Assembly (NCBI RefSeq): GCF_042652085.1
Contig: NZ_JBHSJF010000005.1
Location: 186,001-250,000, forward strand
Origin: Flaviflagellibacter deserti
GTDB taxonomy: Bacteria > Pseudomonadota > Alphaproteobacteria > Rhizobiales > Methylopilaceae
Direction of reading: 5' to 3'
Length of the DNA: 64,000 nucleotides
Under the pieces are notes generated by a model. It worked only from the letters and a program-made list of their open reading frames with translations. It did no database searches and was not told where the DNA came from. Below are positions 26,711-34,220 of the stretch, piece by piece; the stretch's first letter is position 1; every line of letters begins with the position of its first letter. The position numbers and the translations under genes are program-made.

Positions 26711-26905
26711 TTAGCCGCCGGTGCCGGTGCCGGTTTCACGTGCGGTGTCGAGCTGGTCCGAAACTTCGTCGAAGGTATCGTTCAGCGCCTGACGAAGCGT
26801 CGGGAGCGAAAGCAGGATGCCGATGGCGAGCACGGCAGCGATCAGAGCGTACTCGATCGCGGTGGCGCCGGACTCGTCCTTCAGAAAGCGCGAAAAGAGG
26901 TTCAT
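26711..26905 (-). CDS. flp: Flp-family type IVb major pilin
   Basis: A 64-residue prepilin. The leader MNLFSRFLKDESG ends at the glycine before ATAIEYALIAAVLAIGI, the Flp motif with glutamate at +5 and tyrosine at +6 that CpaA cleaves. The C-terminus is a short Thr/Gly tail (RETGTGTGG). I chose the ATG at 26905, preceded by GGAGC; the frame is open upstream but the extra residues do not belong to a leader. It is the first gene of the leftward cpa operon. Confidence 0.93.
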   Translation of the reverse strand: MNLFSRFLKDESGATAIEYALIAAVLAIGILLSLPTLRQALNDTFDEVSDQLDTARETGTGTGG

Positions 26906-27222
26906 GTGACGTGCTCCATGTGGGTCGTGTGCTTGAATCACGGATCCGAGTTGATCCCCCCTCGAAACCTGAAATCAGCGTAATCCGACCCTGTTGCCGC
27001 ATCGTTAATGTTTGTGAGGGCTTTGGTTCAGTATCGAGTAAGAACTTAGAAACCAACAATATCGAGTTTTCGGAAATTTTTACTTTTATTTTTGTCAAAA
27101 ATCCTTGATTCACAGCGTATTGGCTCTTCGCGCTGTTTACGCTCGTCCGTAGCCACAGTTAGAGATTGATTCACCTTCTTGATGCATCACTTGAGCGACG
27201 AAGAGCGTATTTGTGAGCCGCA
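26906..27222. promoter_or_regulatory. Divergent intergenic region between pilin and the minor-pilin set
   Basis: A 317-bp spacer between two gene sets transcribed apart. Its centre (about 27045-27110) is unusually AT-rich for this genome, with runs such as ATTTTTACTTTTATTTTTG, and must hold the promoters for flp leftward and for the + strand set rightward. A TTGACA hexamer is on the - strand at 27098-27093 but no good -10 follows at the right spacing. I see no gene in it. Confidence 0.55.
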
Positions 27223-27747
27223 ATGAAACTGTCGCGCGTACTGCTTGTGGTCATGATAGCCGCAGCCTCCCCTGTAGCTGCCCAGGACCGCCCGCTTGCG
27301 ACTCCCGTCGCGGATCAGTCGGCGGATAGTGTGGACTCCATGGACGTCGCGCTCGACCTTGCATCGCTGCTGCACGTTCCGCCGAAAACCGCCATGATCG
27401 TGATTGGCAACCCGTCGATCGCGGACACTACTGAACCCCGCAACGGCTTCGTCGTCGTGACCGGCAAGGGATACGGCACGACCAATCTCCTGGCGCTTGA
27501 TGCTTCGGGCGCCGTCCTGCTTGAGACCATGATCCATGTGCGCAGGGCCAGCGAGCGGACGCTGACCGTGCTTCGTGGAGCGGCCCGGGAGACCTACAGC
27601 TGTACGCCCCGTTGCGAGCAGACCGTCACTCTGGGTGACGCCCCCGACTTCTTCGGCGGCAGTTCAGGTCAGATCGGCAGTCGGGTCGGCCTCGCCACGG
27701 GCGGTGCTGGCGGAGGCGGCAGCCAGTCCGGCGGTTCTCCGAATTAA
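27223..27747 (+). CDS. Secretin N-domain (pilus-formation) protein, stand-alone
   Basis: A 174-residue exported protein: signal peptide LSRVLLVVMIAAASPVAAQ, then a domain like the pilus-formation N-terminal region of CpaC (about residues 35-120: VALDLASLLHVPPKTAMIVIGNPSIAD and GFVVVTGKGYGTTNLLALDASGAVLLE). There is no secretin pore domain; the rest is a Cys-containing segment (CTPRCEQ) and a Gly/Ser tail. It sits divergent to flp and 107 bp before the TadE-like genes. I infer a periplasmic adaptor for the Tad secretin. Confidence 0.75.
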   Translation: MKLSRVLLVVMIAAASPVAAQDRPLATPVADQSADSVDSMDVALDLASLLHVPPKTAMIVIGNPSIADTTEPRNGFVVVTGKGYGTTNLLALDASGAVLLETMIHVRRASERTLTVLRGAARETYSCTPRCEQTVTLGDAPDFFGGSSGQIGSRVGLATGGAGGGGSQSGGSPN

Positions 27748-27853
27748 TAATCCGTTATCTTTTCTTGATTGCCGCCGAATTTCGTAACGATCAGTCAAGC
27801 ATTGTCGCTGATCGTGCTCGCCTGTACTCGCGCACTTCGCGAAACCGACAGGC

Positions 27854-28396
27854 ATGGATCAGAAAAAGCCACGCACCGATCGACTGAAACGCTTCGCCCG
27901 CAGCAATGACGGCGCGACGGCGGTCGAGTTCGCGCTGATCGCGCCGCTGTTCCTCAGCCTGATGCTGACGATCATGTATTCCGGGCTGACGCTGTTCGCG
28001 AACTCGGTGCTCCAGACCATGGTCGACCGCGCCGCGCGGCAGGTCAGGATTGGCCAGTTGCAGAACGCGACGCAGCAGCAATTCCTGAACGCGATCTGCG
28101 ACTCGTCCAAATCAGAGATCCTTTTCACCTGCAGCAAGATCCGGGCGCAATCTCGGCTGCTGACGGACCCCGCCAATGCCGCATGCTTCAGTAGGACAAC
28201 AGAGGCACCAGCGAGCTGTTTCACCTCCGGAACCGGCGGCAACGCGCCGTCGATGGTCTTGATCCAGGCCACTTACGAATGGCCGCTGCCGCTGACAATT
28301 CGCCTCTGGGATCCGCCCCAGCAAGAGCAGCCGAACCAGACTCTCGCCAATACCATGCTGGTCGCGACTACGGTCATTCAGAACGAGCCCTGGTGA
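27854..28396 (+). CDS. TadE-like minor pseudopilin, first copy
   Basis: A 180-residue protein with the TadE signature: basic start MDQKKPRTDRLKRFAR, then NDGATAVEFALIAPLFLSLMLTIM, a prepilin-like cleavage region followed by one hydrophobic helix, then a periplasmic domain with Cys residues. TadE-family proteins are minor pilins processed by CpaA. Its stop overlaps the next gene's start by one base (TGATG). Confidence 0.85.
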   Translation: MDQKKPRTDRLKRFARSNDGATAVEFALIAPLFLSLMLTIMYSGLTLFANSVLQTMVDRAARQVRIGQLQNATQQQFLNAICDSSKSEILFTCSKIRAQSRLLTDPANAACFSRTTEAPASCFTSGTGGNAPSMVLIQATYEWPLPLTIRLWDPPQQEQPNQTLANTMLVATTVIQNEPW

Positions 28397-28947
28397 TGCG
28401 CGCCTTTTTCCGCACTTTCAGGCGCGATGAACGCGCGATCGCCGCGACCGAATTCGCATTGCTGCTTCCTACTATCATCGGGCTGATGGTCGGCACGTTC
28501 GAGGTGGCGCGAGCGGTGTCGGCGAAGAGCAAAGTAAGTCAGATGACCGGTGCGATTGGCGACCTGATCAGCCAAAAGAACTCCGTCACATCGTCCAATC
28601 TTAACGACCTGATCAACGGCACGTCGAACATTCTCCAGCCGCTCCCGACGACGGGAGCGACCGTCGACGTGCAGAGCATCGTCTACGACACGTCGACCAA
28701 GAAATATTACGTCGATTGGACGCTGCATAAGGTCGGTTCGGGCAGTGCGCAAACGAACGGCGCCAATAGCGATTATCAAGGTGCCGATCCGCCCGGCGCG
28801 GCAACCATCAAGGTCACCGTGACCTACGATTTCGAGCCGACCTTCTCGAAGATCTACAAGGACATCAATCCGTCAAGCGGCGGCAAGATCACGCTGAGCG
28901 AGACGTTCTTCTCAGCTCGCAGCGGCGCGGCCGTTCCCCTGGAGTGA
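28396..28947 (+). CDS. TadE-like minor pseudopilin, second copy
   Basis: A 183-residue protein with the pattern FRRDERAIAATEFALLLPTIIGLMVGTF near the N-terminus, followed by a periplasmic domain containing ITVTYDF-like sequence. It is a distinct paralogue of the preceding gene (about the same length, little identity outside the helix). Translation is coupled by TGATG. The stop abuts the convergent GGDEF-EAL gene stop directly (28947/28948). Confidence 0.85.
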   Translation: MRAFFRTFRRDERAIAATEFALLLPTIIGLMVGTFEVARAVSAKSKVSQMTGAIGDLISQKNSVTSSNLNDLINGTSNILQPLPTTGATVDVQSIVYDTSTKKYYVDWTLHKVGSGSAQTNGANSDYQGADPPGAATIKVTVTYDFEPTFSKIYKDINPSSGGKITLSETFFSARSGAAVPLE

Positions 28948-31092
28948 TTAGGCCGCGGGCCGGCCTTTGCGCGTAGCCGTCCTGCGGATCTGACCGAGAA
29001 GGTCGCGTGCGTCGGCGCGGCGATGCTCGGCGAACTGGGCCTCGAAATCCGCCGCCGGCATCGGCTTTCCGAACAAATAGCCCTGCCCGTATTCGCATTT
29101 CTGCGACACCAGGAATTCGCGCTGCGCGGCGGACTCGACGCCCTCCGCCACGACTTCGAAGCCGAGATTGTGCGCCATCGTCAGGATCGTCGCGACGACG
29201 ACGCGGGCAGAGCCGTCGCGCACGCATTCGGACACGAAGCTGCGATCGATCTTCAGGATGTCGAACTGCAATCGCGTCAGCGAAGCGAGGTTGGAATAGC
29301 CGGTGCCGAAATCGTCGATCGCGAGACGGACGCCCGCGGCGCGCAGCGGCGACAGTTCGCGCGCCGTGGCTCGCGGATCCAGCATCGCCACCGTCTCGGT
29401 GATCTCGATTTCGAGCATGCCGGGCGGAACGCCAGCCTTCTCGATTGCCTTCAGCACATTCGCGGCAAAGTCGGGCTGCTGACACTGTGAAACCGAGACA
29501 TTGATGGCGATCTTCGGGAACAGGCCGATATCCGCCCAGATGCCACATTGGCGGCAGACATCGTCGATGACGAAACCGCCGATCGCGTCGAGCAGCCCGA
29601 CCTCTTCGGCGATGTCGATGAAATCGGTCGGACCCACCAGACCGCGCTGCGGATGCCGCCAGCGCACGAGCGCTTCCGCGCCGACCATCGCGCCGTCATG
29701 CAGTGCCACCTGCGGCTGGTAGAAGACCTCGAACTCCTTGCGCTCCAGCGCTTGGCGAAGCTCCTGCTCGATGACGAGACGACGATAGGCGCGGCTGTTG
29801 ACGTCGCGACGCGCGAATTTGAAGGAATTGACGACGCCCGCCTTGGCCTCGCCGAGGCCGCTCCCGGCCGTGCGCAACAGCGTGGACAAGTCGATGCCAT
29901 CGTCGGGGCTGACCGCAATGCCGATACTGGCACTGACAGAGAGCGAATGGTCACCCACCTCGAACGGAACGGCAAAGCCGCGCAGCACGCGCGCCGCGAC
30001 ATGGCTCGCTGTATCTTCATCCACCTCGCCGCTGAGGAGAATGCCGAACTCGTCGCCGCCGAGACGGGCGAGCAGGATTTCGACATCGCCGCCATTTTGA
30101 TCGCGCCTGAACTGATCGAGCTCCTCGCGGCATGTCACCTGCAGCCGCTCGGCGATCGCCGCGATCGCGTTGTCGCCGACCTCGATGCCGAGTGCCTCAT
30201 TGACCCGCTTCAGCCGGTCGACGTCGAGATAGAGCAGCGCGACCTGCCTGCTGTCCGCGATCTGGGCGTCGATATGCAGGCGGAGTTGCTCGCGGTTGGC
30301 GAGACCGCTCGCGCCATCGGTATAGGTCAGCCGTTCGACGGCCTCCGAACTGTCGCGCAGATTGCGCGCCATCGCCGCGAAGGATCTAGCGAGCTCGCCG
30401 AGCTCGTCCTGACGCTCCTCGTCGAGATTGACCGTGTAGTCGCCTTCCGAGACCCGCCGCGTCGCCTGGATGAGCTTGCGCACCGGCGAGGTGATGTAGG
30501 TCATGCAGACTGCCGTGAACGGCATCGCGAAGCCGATGAAGGTCAGCGCCAGCAGGAGGTTGCGGCTGGCGGCCTGGGCGATGCGGTCGTCGAGATCGGC
30601 AGTCGCGACGCCGACGCGCGCGACCGCGACGGGCTTCTGATCGTGCAGCACCGGCACCGCGATATGGATCATCCCGCCGCCCTGTTCGAGCGCCGGCGTG
30701 CGGCCGATCACGGCCTCGTCCAGCGCCAGCTTGGATTCCGGCTCGCTCGCCACGGTCTCGGGATCGGCGTTCAGCAGCCTGCCGTGGGCATCGAGCGTCG
30801 ACACGAAAGCATAGCGCGTGGCGTCGTTGAGACCGGCGACGTTGTCGAGCACCTTCTGGAGATCGACGAAGCGCTGCTCGTCGGGAAGGTTCTGCGCCAC
30901 GCTGCCGACCAGCGCGAGAAGATGCGAGGCCTGATCCTCGAAGCTTTCCTGGGCGGCGCGCTCGACTTCGTTATTGGTGAGAACGACGAACGCGGCCGCC
31001 AGAACGAGCATGATCGTGGCGACGAACAGCGTGAAGCGCGCGGCCAAGCCGAGCGGCAACTGGGAAAACCGGTGCTTCAGCCAACCGATCAA
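28948..31092 (-). CDS. HAMP-GGDEF-EAL cyclic-di-GMP protein
   Basis: A 714-residue inner-membrane sensor. Membrane helices lie at about residues 17-38 and 179-200, with a periplasmic sensor between; a HAMP linker (200-252) leads to the cytoplasmic domains. GGDEF is intact at 345-349 (ARLGGDEFGILL), so diguanylate cyclase activity is possible; the RxxD inhibitory site five residues upstream is absent. The EAL domain has EALVRW at 473-478, NVSVSQ, DDFGTGYS at 593-600 and DILKIDRSF, so phosphodiesterase activity is also possible. The only plausible start is TTG at 31092. A perfect TTAA-N7-TTAA box sits 81 bp upstream. It may link the neighbouring pilus to c-di-GMP. Confidence 0.92.
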   Translation of the reverse strand: MIGWLKHRFSQLPLGLAARFTLFVATIMLVLAAAFVVLTNNEVERAAQESFEDQASHLLALVGSVAQNLPDEQRFVDLQKVLDNVAGLNDATRYAFVSTLDAHGRLLNADPETVASEPESKLALDEAVIGRTPALEQGGGMIHIAVPVLHDQKPVAVARVGVATADLDDRIAQAASRNLLLALTFIGFAMPFTAVCMTYITSPVRKLIQATRRVSEGDYTVNLDEERQDELGELARSFAAMARNLRDSSEAVERLTYTDGASGLANREQLRLHIDAQIADSRQVALLYLDVDRLKRVNEALGIEVGDNAIAAIAERLQVTCREELDQFRRDQNGGDVEILLARLGGDEFGILLSGEVDEDTASHVAARVLRGFAVPFEVGDHSLSVSASIGIAVSPDDGIDLSTLLRTAGSGLGEAKAGVVNSFKFARRDVNSRAYRRLVIEQELRQALERKEFEVFYQPQVALHDGAMVGAEALVRWRHPQRGLVGPTDFIDIAEEVGLLDAIGGFVIDDVCRQCGIWADIGLFPKIAINVSVSQCQQPDFAANVLKAIEKAGVPPGMLEIEITETVAMLDPRATARELSPLRAAGVRLAIDDFGTGYSNLASLTRLQFDILKIDRSFVSECVRDGSARVVVATILTMAHNLGFEVVAEGVESAAQREFLVSQKCEYGQGYLFGKPMPAADFEAQFAEHRRADARDLLGQIRRTATRKGRPAA

Positions 31093-31172
31093 ACCGATAA
31101 TCCAGGCTCTATGCGTTGGAAGGTCGGCTCGAAAGCCAATTTTCGCAGCGCAGCAGGATTATCGGGTTGGGC

Positions 31173-31187
31173 TTAAGCCAAGGTTAA
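31173..31187. promoter_or_regulatory. Perfect CtrA-type box upstream of the GGDEF-EAL gene
   Basis: The sequence TTAAGCCAAGGTTAA is a perfect match to the CtrA consensus TTAA-N7-TTAA; on the gene's strand it reads TTAACCTTGGCTTAA. It lies about 81 bp upstream of the TTG start, in a 106-bp gap after phosphomannomutase. The site suggests cell-cycle control of c-di-GMP turnover. Binding is inferred from the match alone. Confidence 0.55.
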
Positions 31188-31198
31188 AGTGACCCAGA

Positions 31199-32698
31199 TC
31201 AAATCGTCTGGTTATAGGCGCCCACTTCCGGATGGGTCCGCAGCACCGCGTCGACGGCGTGAAACATCTCGCGCATGCGGGCTTCCGAGACCGGGCTTTC
31301 GACGACGACGACGAGTTCCGGCTTGTTCGACGAGGCGCGCACCAGGCCCCAGCTGCCGTCCTCTGTCGTGACGCGCACGCCGTTGACGGTGACGAGGTCG
31401 CGGATTGGCTGCCCGGTGACCGGCTCGCCCTTGGCCTTCGCGTCCTCGAAATGCTTCACCACCTGCTCGACGATGCCGTACTTCGCCTCGTCGGCGCAGT
31501 GCGGTGACATGGTCGGCGAGGACCAGGTCTTCGGCAGCGCGTCCTTCAGGTCCGCCATCGACTTGTCGGGGCTGCGGTCGAGCATATCGAGCACCGCGAT
31601 CGCCGAGACGAGGCCGTCGTCATAGCCGCGGCCGACCGGCTTGTTGAAGAAGTAGTGGCCGGACTTCTCGAACCCGACCAGCGCGCCGGACTCGTTGACG
31701 CGGCGCTTCATGTAGGAGTGGCCGGTCTTCCAGTAATCGGCCTTCACACCGTTCTTGATCAGCTCCGGGTCGGTCGCGAACAGGCCGGTCGACTTCACGT
31801 CGACCACGAAGGTCGAATTCGGATAAAGCTTCGACAGGTCGCGGGCCAGCATCACGCCCACCTTGTCGGCGAAGATCTCCTCGCCGTGATTGTCGACCAC
31901 GCCGCAGCGATCGCCGTCGCCGTCGAAGCCGAGGCCGACATCGGCGCCCGATGCGAGGACCGCATCGCGCATCGCGTGCAGCATTTCGAGGTCTTCCGGA
32001 TTCGGATTGTATTTCGGGAAGGTGTGGTCGAGTTCGGTGTCCAGTTCGACGACCTCGCAGCCGAGCTCACGCAGGACGCGCGGAGCGAACGCGCCGGCCG
32101 TGCCGTTGCCGCAGGCGCACACCACCTTGAGCTTGCGGGTGAGCTTGGGGCGGTCGGTGAGGTCCTTGATGTAGACCTCCGGGAAATTCTCCACGAAGCG
32201 GTAGCCGCCCCCATCGCGAAGCTCGAAATCGGCGTTGAGCACGATCTCCTTCAGCTTCGTCATCTCGTCGGGACCGAACGTCATCGGGCGGTTCACGCCC
32301 ATCTTCACGCCCGTCCAGCCATTGTCGTTGTGCGAGGCGGTGACCATCGCGACGCAGGGAACGTCGAGCGCGAACTGGGCGAAATAGGCCATCGGCGAGA
32401 GCGCCAGCCCGATATCGTTGACCTTGACGCCGGCGGCCATCAGGCCGGTCACGAGCGCCATCTTGATCGAGGCGGAATAGCCGCGGAAATCGTGGCCGGT
32501 CACGATCTCCGGCTTCTTGCCCATGCGATGGATCATCGTGCCGATGCCCATGCCGAGCGCCTGGATGCCCATCAGGTTGATTTCTTTCTCGAACAGCCAG
32601 CGCGCGTCGTATTCGCGAAAGCCGGTCGCCTTCACCATCGGGCCGGATTCATAGGCATAGGTGTTGGGCGTAAGGCTCGGTTGCGGCTTGGGATACAT
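31199..32698 (-). CDS. Phosphomannomutase/phosphoglucomutase
   Basis: A 499-residue alpha-D-phosphohexomutase of the AlgC/ManB type, cytosolic, interconverting hexose 1- and 6-phosphates for polysaccharide precursors. The phosphoserine is S122 in TASHN, and the magnesium loop DGDGDR is near residue 262 (GLGFDGDGDRCGVVD). GHDFRGYSASIK is also typical. The start follows GGAGGAAT at good spacing. Position next to a c-di-GMP protein may be coincidental. Confidence 0.92.
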   Translation of the reverse strand: MYPKPQPSLTPNTYAYESGPMVKATGFREYDARWLFEKEINLMGIQALGMGIGTMIHRMGKKPEIVTGHDFRGYSASIKMALVTGLMAAGVKVNDIGLALSPMAYFAQFALDVPCVAMVTASHNDNGWTGVKMGVNRPMTFGPDEMTKLKEIVLNADFELRDGGGYRFVENFPEVYIKDLTDRPKLTRKLKVVCACGNGTAGAFAPRVLRELGCEVVELDTELDHTFPKYNPNPEDLEMLHAMRDAVLASGADVGLGFDGDGDRCGVVDNHGEEIFADKVGVMLARDLSKLYPNSTFVVDVKSTGLFATDPELIKNGVKADYWKTGHSYMKRRVNESGALVGFEKSGHYFFNKPVGRGYDDGLVSAIAVLDMLDRSPDKSMADLKDALPKTWSSPTMSPHCADEAKYGIVEQVVKHFEDAKAKGEPVTGQPIRDLVTVNGVRVTTEDGSWGLVRASSNKPELVVVVESPVSEARMREMFHAVDAVLRTHPEVGAYNQTI

Positions 32699-32878
32699 GA
32701 GAAAATTCCTCCGGCGGGCGTCTCAGCGATACCATGTTCGCAGAGACTGGCAAGGCGGGCGAGAGCGGGCAGTCTGCTTCAGCTTGGAGCAGAAAATCCA
32801 CGTCATGCGCGGATTTGCACTTGCCAGAGCGCGACAAGATGGCACGTTAGATGCACGGGGCCTGACATCGAGGGAACG

Positions 32879-33691
32879 ATGCGGATCCTTACGAGCCTGA
32901 TGTGCCTTCTCGGTCTGACAACGACCGCCGTCGCCCAACAGCAGCGACCCGGCATGGTCGATGTCGACCTCGAACTCGTCCTCGCCGTCGACATTTCGTA
33001 CTCGATGGACATGGACGAGCTACGCCTTCAGCGCGATGGCTATGTGACAGCCATCACGTCGAAACCGGTCCTGGATGCCATCAAACAGGGCATCCATGGG
33101 AAGATTGCCGTCGTTTATGTGGAGTGGGCCGGCTCGAACCAGCAGAAGGTCATTCTCGACTGGACGGTGATCGACGGCCCGGACACGGCTGGGGCCTTCG
33201 CCGACAGGCTGGCCGAGACCGCGCCCTCCCGCGCCTATCGCACCTCGATCTCGACCGCTCTGACCTTCTCCGCGCCGTTGTTCGACAAAAACGCCTATAA
33301 CGGGCTTCGCCGCGTCATCGACGTTTCCGGTGACGGCCCGAACAACCAGGGCATCCTCGTCACCCAGGCGCGCGACATGGTCGTCGCGCAGGGCATATCA
33401 ATCAACGGCCTGCCGCTCTCGCTCAAGGCACCGAACTCGATGTCGGTCGATGTCGACGATCTGGAGGGCTATTACCGCGATTGCGTCATCGGCGGCCCTG
33501 GCGCCTTCGTCGTGTCGCTGAACGACAAGGCCAAGTTCGCGGAGGCGATCCGCGAGAAGCTCGTCCTCGAGATTTCCGACGCGATGCCACCGCCGAAATT
33601 CATCCGCACGCAGGGCAAGCCGACAAATTGTGCAATCGGTGAGCAGATTTGGCGCGACCGTTATGGAGATGCAAACCCTGACTGGCAATGA
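32879..33691 (+). CDS. DUF1194 (VWA-like) exported protein
   Basis: A 270-residue protein with a signal peptide (ILTSLMCLLGLTTTAVAQQ) and a von Willebrand A-like fold: VLAVDISYSMD carries the DxSxS metal-site motif near residues 36-40, and IDVSGDGPNNQG is the second loop. This matches DUF1194 family proteins, which are common in alphaproteobacteria and of unknown function. The ATG at 32879 follows AGGGAA. The mgsA start overlaps its stop by four bases (ATGA), so the two are coupled. Confidence 0.85.
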   Translation: MRILTSLMCLLGLTTTAVAQQQRPGMVDVDLELVLAVDISYSMDMDELRLQRDGYVTAITSKPVLDAIKQGIHGKIAVVYVEWAGSNQQKVILDWTVIDGPDTAGAFADRLAETAPSRAYRTSISTALTFSAPLFDKNAYNGLRRVIDVSGDGPNNQGILVTQARDMVVAQGISINGLPLSLKAPNSMSVDVDDLEGYYRDCVIGGPGAFVVSLNDKAKFAEAIREKLVLEISDAMPPPKFIRTQGKPTNCAIGEQIWRDRYGDANPDWQ

Positions 33692-34077
33692 TCGGGGGTA
33701 TGCACAGACCCAATATCGCGCTCATCGCGCATGACCTGAAGAAAAGCGACCTCGTGGACTGGGCCGCCAGCCACGAAGACAAACTGGCGAGATTCGACAT
33801 CGTCGCCACCGGCACGACCGGTACGCGTGTGTTGGAACGTTGCCCGTCGCTGCCCATCACCCGGCTGAAGAGCGGGCCGCTCGGCGGCGACCAGCAGATC
33901 GGCGCACTCGTCGCGGAGGGCCGTATTCAGGGCATCATCTTCTTCATCGACCCGCTGACGTCCCTGCCCCACGACGTCGACGTGAAGGCGCTGATCCGGC
34001 TCGCGGCGGTCTACGACATCCCGATCGCGCTCAACCTGGCGACGGCGGAACTGGTCATCGAGAAACTGGGGCACTGA
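33688..34077 (+). CDS. mgsA: Methylglyoxal synthase
   Basis: A 129-residue enzyme that turns dihydroxyacetone phosphate into methylglyoxal. Family motifs are ATGTTG (40-45), the catalytic Asp D68 in GPLGGDQQIGALVAEG, and FFIDPLTSLPHDVDVKAL (residues 85-102), with the phosphate-binding His at residue 95. It is shorter than the E. coli enzyme at the C-terminus. The start at 33688 overlaps the preceding stop; an ATG at 33700 is possible. It acts as an overflow valve for glycolysis under phosphate limitation. Confidence 0.93.
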   Translation: MIGGMHRPNIALIAHDLKKSDLVDWAASHEDKLARFDIVATGTTGTRVLERCPSLPITRLKSGPLGGDQQIGALVAEGRIQGIIFFIDPLTSLPHDVDVKALIRLAAVYDIPIALNLATAELVIEKLGH

Positions 34078-34084
34078 TCCGTTG

Positions 34085-34218
34085 CCTCTCCCGCCTGCGG
34101 GAGAGGTCGACTCGCGAAGCGAGCGGGTGAGGGCATGACTGAAGCAATGAGCATCGTGCTGGCTCCTCACCCCGGTCGCGTGACCGCGACTCGACCCTCT
34201 CCCGCTTCGCAGGAGAGG
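34085..34218. repeat. Long imperfect inverted repeat downstream of mgsA
   Basis: Two arms of about 50 bp pair with each other: one begins CCTCTCCCGCCTGCGGGAGAGG then GTCGACTCGCGAAGCGAGCGG, and the other ends with GACCCTCTCCC-like then GCAGGAGAGG. The left arm itself holds two small hairpins. Such CTCTCCC/GGGTGAGG elements are recurrent in rhizobial intergenic spaces. Here it lies between the convergent mgsA and hrpB stops and may end transcription from both. Confidence 0.8.
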
Positions 34219-34220
34219 AC

